Shown: positions 53,901-59,900 of the stretch, piece by piece
Layout of the letters: each line of letters opens with the position of its first letter
Numbering within the stretch: the first letter of the stretch is position 1
Assembly: GCA_024704765.1 (NCBI GenBank)
Contig: JAKMXF010000343.1
Location: forward strand, 744,001-808,000
Reading direction: 5' to 3'
Origin: Oopsacas minuta
Taxonomy: Eukaryota > Porifera > Hexactinellida > Lyssacinosida > Leucopsacidae
Length of the DNA: 64,000 nucleotides
Notes under the pieces: generated by a model
What the model was told of the DNA's origin: nothing
What the model saw: only the letters and a program-made list of their open reading frames with translations
Database searches by the model: none
Made by a program: the position numbers and the translations under genes

Positions 53901-56900
53901 AGTTACAGTTACAGTTTCAGTTGACAAAATACTACATTTCAGTTTAAGTTCATACCAGTATAGCAGCTAGAGCTTCTCCTTCAAATTCCTTTTATAATCG
54001 AACATATTTTTGTTGTAAATGAATACCTACTATCATTCTAGATCAATACGTCTATATCTATATCACTTGAAGGTTAAGATTGGTTTCTGTTGCTGTGATA
54101 CAAGTTGAGGGCAGGATGCGTTCTTTATCAAAAGAGGCCTTTATAAAGGAATGATAGCATTAAATCATGATATGTTTGAATTGGTGGAGGATTTGAATTA
54201 GAATATTGAATAATAATATAGGATATATTACTTATATTTTCACGTAGAATAATTTCTAGTTCAAATAAGAGGAATAACATTTCAGTTGGTTTAAAGAAAA
54301 CATTTCAGTTTCAGTTATAGAGTGGACGAGCCAGTTTGAATTATGCAAAGCTGGCCAAAGTTAGTTTGAAAATGTCCTGAGCATGTACAGTCTAATATTT
54401 CTCAGGACCTAATGAATAATTATAGAGCGAAGGAACAATGCGTTCTCCTCAAAGTTAACCATTACCTTTGTAATTCATCCAGTATTGTTCGAGGAGATCG
54501 TGAAAGTTATATCCACACTTGCAATGAACCTGCAGTCAAAAGGTATGGACCTTGTCAAAGCACTGGGTCAGATAATATTACGGGTGTTCAATAAGTTCTG
54601 ATCACTACCTCCAAAAGTACCCAAAAGTATGTTTTACACAAACAATCAGTGTTTAACTTTTTCGAAATACTCCGCACCATTATTTATACAGCGTTGAAGA
54701 CGCTCCAACCATTGTGCAAAAATATTTTTATAGTCTCCCGGCGGTATCCGTTTGAGATACTGGAAAATCGCTGATCCCAGTTCTGCGCTGTTGCTAAAAT
54801 GACGACCAGAGGTATTCCTTAAGCTTAGGGAAGAGATAGAAATCACACGGAGCCAGATCTGGGCTGTAGGGTGGATGTTCAAGCTCAATCATCCCCATCC
54901 TTAAGATTTTTCTTTGACTTGCTTGGTTTTGTGAGGACGGGCATTATCATGTAGTGATCTCAACCCTTTAGCACCAGTCCTTTTTCTCCTCTTCAACAAG
55001 CTTTCTTCCACTGCACCAAGATAATTACTAGTGTAGAAGCTTCCAGTAACAGTTTGTCCCTTTGGAATTATCACCTGGGCCATGTGCATCAAAAAATATG
55101 CAATATATGATCTTCGATGATCTGAAATCTGAACGCGGTATCATAGGAGGGCCTGAGTGCTTTCCTATCCACACCTTATTTGCCTCTTTGGAAAAAGGTG
55201 TGTTATACTGAACCCATGTCTCATCACCAGTCACTATCTCAAATAATATTCGCGGGTCGCATTTTGTGTGGGATTTAAGGAGATTACGACAACATCTCAT
55301 CCATCTCTTTCTGGGCCTTTGTGAGTAAATGTGGGACCCATCTGGCACAAACCTTCGTCAACTTGAGCTGTGATCTTAAAATGTGGTCTACACTTCCCAT
55401 CGAGATGCCAACACTATTAAAAAGCTCCCTGATAGTTATATGTGGGCCTAGGTCTATCAGTTTCTTGATAGCGCACGATTTAATGGGAGATGCAGCCGTA
55501 ATTGGTGATCAGGCCGAGGGTCATCTTCGATAGACTTCTTCCCAGCCTGAAACGCTGAGCCCATCTTCTGACTCCTGCATAAGACAGAGCACCTATCGTA
55601 ATATAGACTTGAACCAAATCAAGATGTATCTCGTGTGCAGTTTTCCCGAGGAGAGTACGAATCTTGACATAAGCTCTTTGCTCGATTTTAGAATTCTTGC
55701 CAAGTGATGTCATAAAGGTATAGTATAAAAAACACCTGTTGTAAAATTTGATATAACTTGTTGAGTTTTTCAGCGATAATGAAAAAATCAATACTAGCTT
55801 GTAGACAGAGGATTAAGTATTCATATTCAAATATCAATATATTATTGTCGTGTTATAAATCCCCACAGTAACACAGTGATCAGAATTTACTGAACGCCCG
55901 TAGTAGAATAGAATCGTAGTTTCAGACAGCAAGAAGCGATATTCAATGCGAAAAGAGCTTGTGGAAACAATATGAAATGTGCTACCAAGATGAATACTAA
56001 GTTAGATAACCAGAACCCTGAAAGGCGACCTATGGGGCACTCTGAATGATGGTCCTTCTGATAATCCTACAACAGAGACTGAATATCTAAGAATGCGCTT
56101 TTATCCCGTAGTGGACATAATTCTTATTGAATTTCGTTGTAGATTTAGCTATAGGAATACCGATATCTAGAAATGTATTTTGGCCCTGAGTGCTCTAATC
56201 CTACTTTCCTTGAAATAGATTCCCTCATGGCTATAGGGAAACACTTCGTCATACCGCATGGTCCAATAATTCTATTATGTCTTCTGAGTGACAATAATGC
56301 GGTCAAACATGTTTTCAAAAGCCCGATAGAGGTAGTTGATGATGCAAGGAGAACATTGGGACCTTATGAAAAAGGTTCCAATGTAATCTTTTGGAAATCT
56401 GATATAACAGTTGGTCGCCGTTGAAACACTCAATGAAGTATCAGAATTTTCACATTGCTCCAGATAGCTGCCACGTATCCCGTTGCTACAGCTTGCTGTT
56501 AGAGGATTTTCGGTTTAGGCACAGATAACAAACAGGCCGAGGCGAAAGACTTCGGATGAAGGCTATATGACTTGGGGATGCCAAAAACTACATGTAGCAT
56601 CACGATGTTTAAAAAGTAATTGTACTACAATTTTAGCTGTCTTCGCGATCTGTTAGGAACGTGCAAAAGCAATTCTCTATGAAGATATTATTAATGAATT
56701 TAAAGATACAGGAAACCAAGTGATAGAAATATTGCTTTATAGCCTGACCAAGTATTTTGGGGATAAGAATTTGTTGCATAGTACGAAGCATAGTACATAT
56801 AATCAGCAATTTAGAGTATAAAACATTATTATTAGTATACTCTACGTCCTAAGTATTCTTCGCATTGAATAATCTCAGTTTTGACTCAAAGCTCCGCAGA

Positions 56901-59900
56901 AACGCGATGCATTGCTGAAGGGCCAGCCTAGTGGGCTAGCTAGGCCACTGGCAGCTAACTGCTCGAACTGGGAGGCCGACAGCATAAATTCGCTGTTATC
57001 ACTTGTCCCTGAAGTTAGTTTATCAACAGCGAAAATATAGTATAAATGCTGAGATAATTGCAGGGATAAATTGTGAATTGTTGAAGAACAGTATTTGTTA
57101 ACAACTGATAGTCTGCTACTAATTGCAAGCAGTCATGGGCTACAGAACACAGGAACATGTATGTCACATAGTATGCGAAAAAAGAAGGGCCGATTAAGAT
57201 ATATAATTTTCAGACAAACCAGCGCACTTACCAATAGCCAATGATAACTTATAGAAATTTCAGTATATGGGCAAACCATTAAGAATACTTAGTAAGCTCT
57301 TAAGGACATCCTTAATGTGGTTTAGGCGCATATAGAGGGATGAAACGAATATATGAATCCGTAAGGGAATTTTATCTAAAGGAAATTAATTCCGAATCTA
57401 ACAAAAGTAACTCATACTTATAGCTAATATAAAAGAAAAATCATGGGTGAATAAAAATAGAAATTTCGTTAAAAGTCAATCATCTAGCAATTTTGAAAAT
57501 CAAATGGAAAGTAATTTATTGATTTTTGATATAAAATCCTGGGTAGTGCAAAAGTGATGAAGTAAAAACAAATCCTGGTGTAAAAATTGGAATAAAACTT
57601 TCGCCACTTTATAAATTCATTCTGTGAAATAAGAAGATTTCAGCCACAATAATAAACAGAAACATTCCAATAAAATTCTAACACCCTGAAATAAAATTTA
57701 GCAACTTCTACCCAAATTTCAGAAAAAAAATTCAGCCCGTTAGTAGGAAAAAACTGCCTTTTGCCGATTTGATTGTAAATTTCATTGGGAAAGCATAGCA
57801 GAGACAAGGTCTCTGCCCTCCCTATTACCCGAATACTTCCGGAAAATATGTCATAAGGAGCCAAAATTTCGATTTGGGTTAAAAGGTAATGTTAAAATTG
57901 TGTGTTCCTTCTCGTCACGAACGTATATTTCCCCCGTAATCGTTTAAGTGTCCTCATAGCCTACTCTATATAAGGCTTGACAGTAACTGGACTGGTGTGA
58001 TATAAATAACTAGTTGAACAGATTCCATTTGTTATATATTGCAGAAAAGGTGCATTTCGGGTCCTAATAAATGTACTGCATAATTGAAGACCAACAAATT
58101 TCAACCATTACATACTAAGTATGTGTCTAGGAATCTAAGTTTAAAAGACGTCATACGTGATATTTTGTAATGGATTATAAGTCTAGGTTAATCTATAACT
58201 AGCTAATTGTGACATCGTTAGACTGTATACCCCACATATACATCAAGTAATATAAAAATATTAAGATGAGATTTCCCTTAAACAATTCGTAAACCACTGT
58301 TTTCATCCAAATATCTATTGCAGAAATCGATTAATAGATACAGAAGTTACGCCACAAAAAATTGTAGGTTCAACGTATAATACGTATTTCAATGGAACAT
58401 AGCAAAGTAGAGTTTCTAAAAATTGGATATGTCCCAAAGTGGGGTTTGCCACAGGCAACTTTGAATGCAATTGCATACAAAAATTCAATTAGAAATTCCA
58501 ATGTAGGGCGAATATGCATCAGAACCAGCCGTTTTTGGGAAATTCCAACATAGGGCGCCTCACAAAACGGTATAAAGGAAGGATCTGAATAGAAGACAAT
58601 AGCCAAATGAAAAACGAAAAGTGATTCATACGTGTATCTCATAACTAGGGTAATATACATTGAAAAATCCCAAGAATAAGCAGCAAGAATATAAGTATAA
58701 AATGTATAAAGGACAAATAAAATTATAATGGACGAAAATAGTAGTATATTCAAATATGTCAGAAGTGGAATAATTACCAAAGTGGTGTGCAGAGTCTTCC
58801 AAAATGCATCCGAGCTCGCAACTTAGGGAAGTAAAACTATGTACATAGGTATATGCCAATCAAAGACAGAGATATTTAGAAATTTACAAGTTACATGACG
58901 CCAAATAAATTTGTAAGGCTATATATAAAACTCAACTTCAAAATAGAATGCTCAGGGTAGATATCTTATAAACAACTAGTATATTTAATACCTCGATAGC
59001 TCCCAGTTACCTATTCGAGGCACTGTCCATTCCTAGCTAATTATCTCTGTGTACAAGAATATATTACAAATCTCTTTACTAATCTAATACTAGGGCGTTC
59101 AATAAGTCTTGCGGGCGATATCATAGAATATGATACAAACACTATCACTAATTCACTATAGTATTCATTCAAAGTAATCCCCTCCTACAGATGCACAAAG
59201 TTTTAATTAACCTTTCCACCCACTTGTAAAACACATTTCTGTACTCTTCTTCGAGGATGGATTTGAAGTACTGGTACAGGCCCGTTCCGAGTGCTTGTAA
59301 TGTTTTAAAATCTTTGCCTTGAAGGTAGATTGTAAGCTCGGGGATTATCCAAAATCACATGGAGCTAGGACTGGTGAGTATGATGGATGGGGAAGTAATT
59401 CTAACCCTTCTATATCCAAGAAATTTTTGGTAAGCTTGGTTGTAGGGAACTGGCGTTATAAATTAAAATCTTCATTCCTCGAGTTCCGGTTTTCGGGCGG
59501 TAATTTTCTAAATTTTTATCAAATTTGAAACACTTGCTTGTGAAGAAAGTAGCAGTAACAGCCTTGCCACTCTCACAAGGTAATTGCAAGACAATTCCAT
59601 GACTACTGAAGAAGATAGTATACATAATCTTAACTTTACTAAAGTCGGGCCTAGGAACTTTCGCCGGTTGTTCGTCGCCTCTCACCCATGATCGCTTCTT
59701 ATACTTGCTATATGGTGTTGAATAGTACACCCACATCTCGTCACCAGTAATAATCTCTGTTAGGCGTCTAGAATCGCAGTTCTCATAAGTTTCCAAGAGT
59801 TTCTTGGCAATATTTAGTCGTGCCAACCTTTGATTCTGACTAAGCTTATGCGGGACCCATTTCCCACAAATCGATCGGTAGCCAGGCTCAGTAGTCAGAA

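Noticed and set aside
58370-58859. 136-codon hydrophobic open frame resembling a membrane protein
   Set aside because: Composition is what AT-rich DNA gives by chance, two overlapping frames look alike, no family motif or splice context was seen, and no repeat of it was found.
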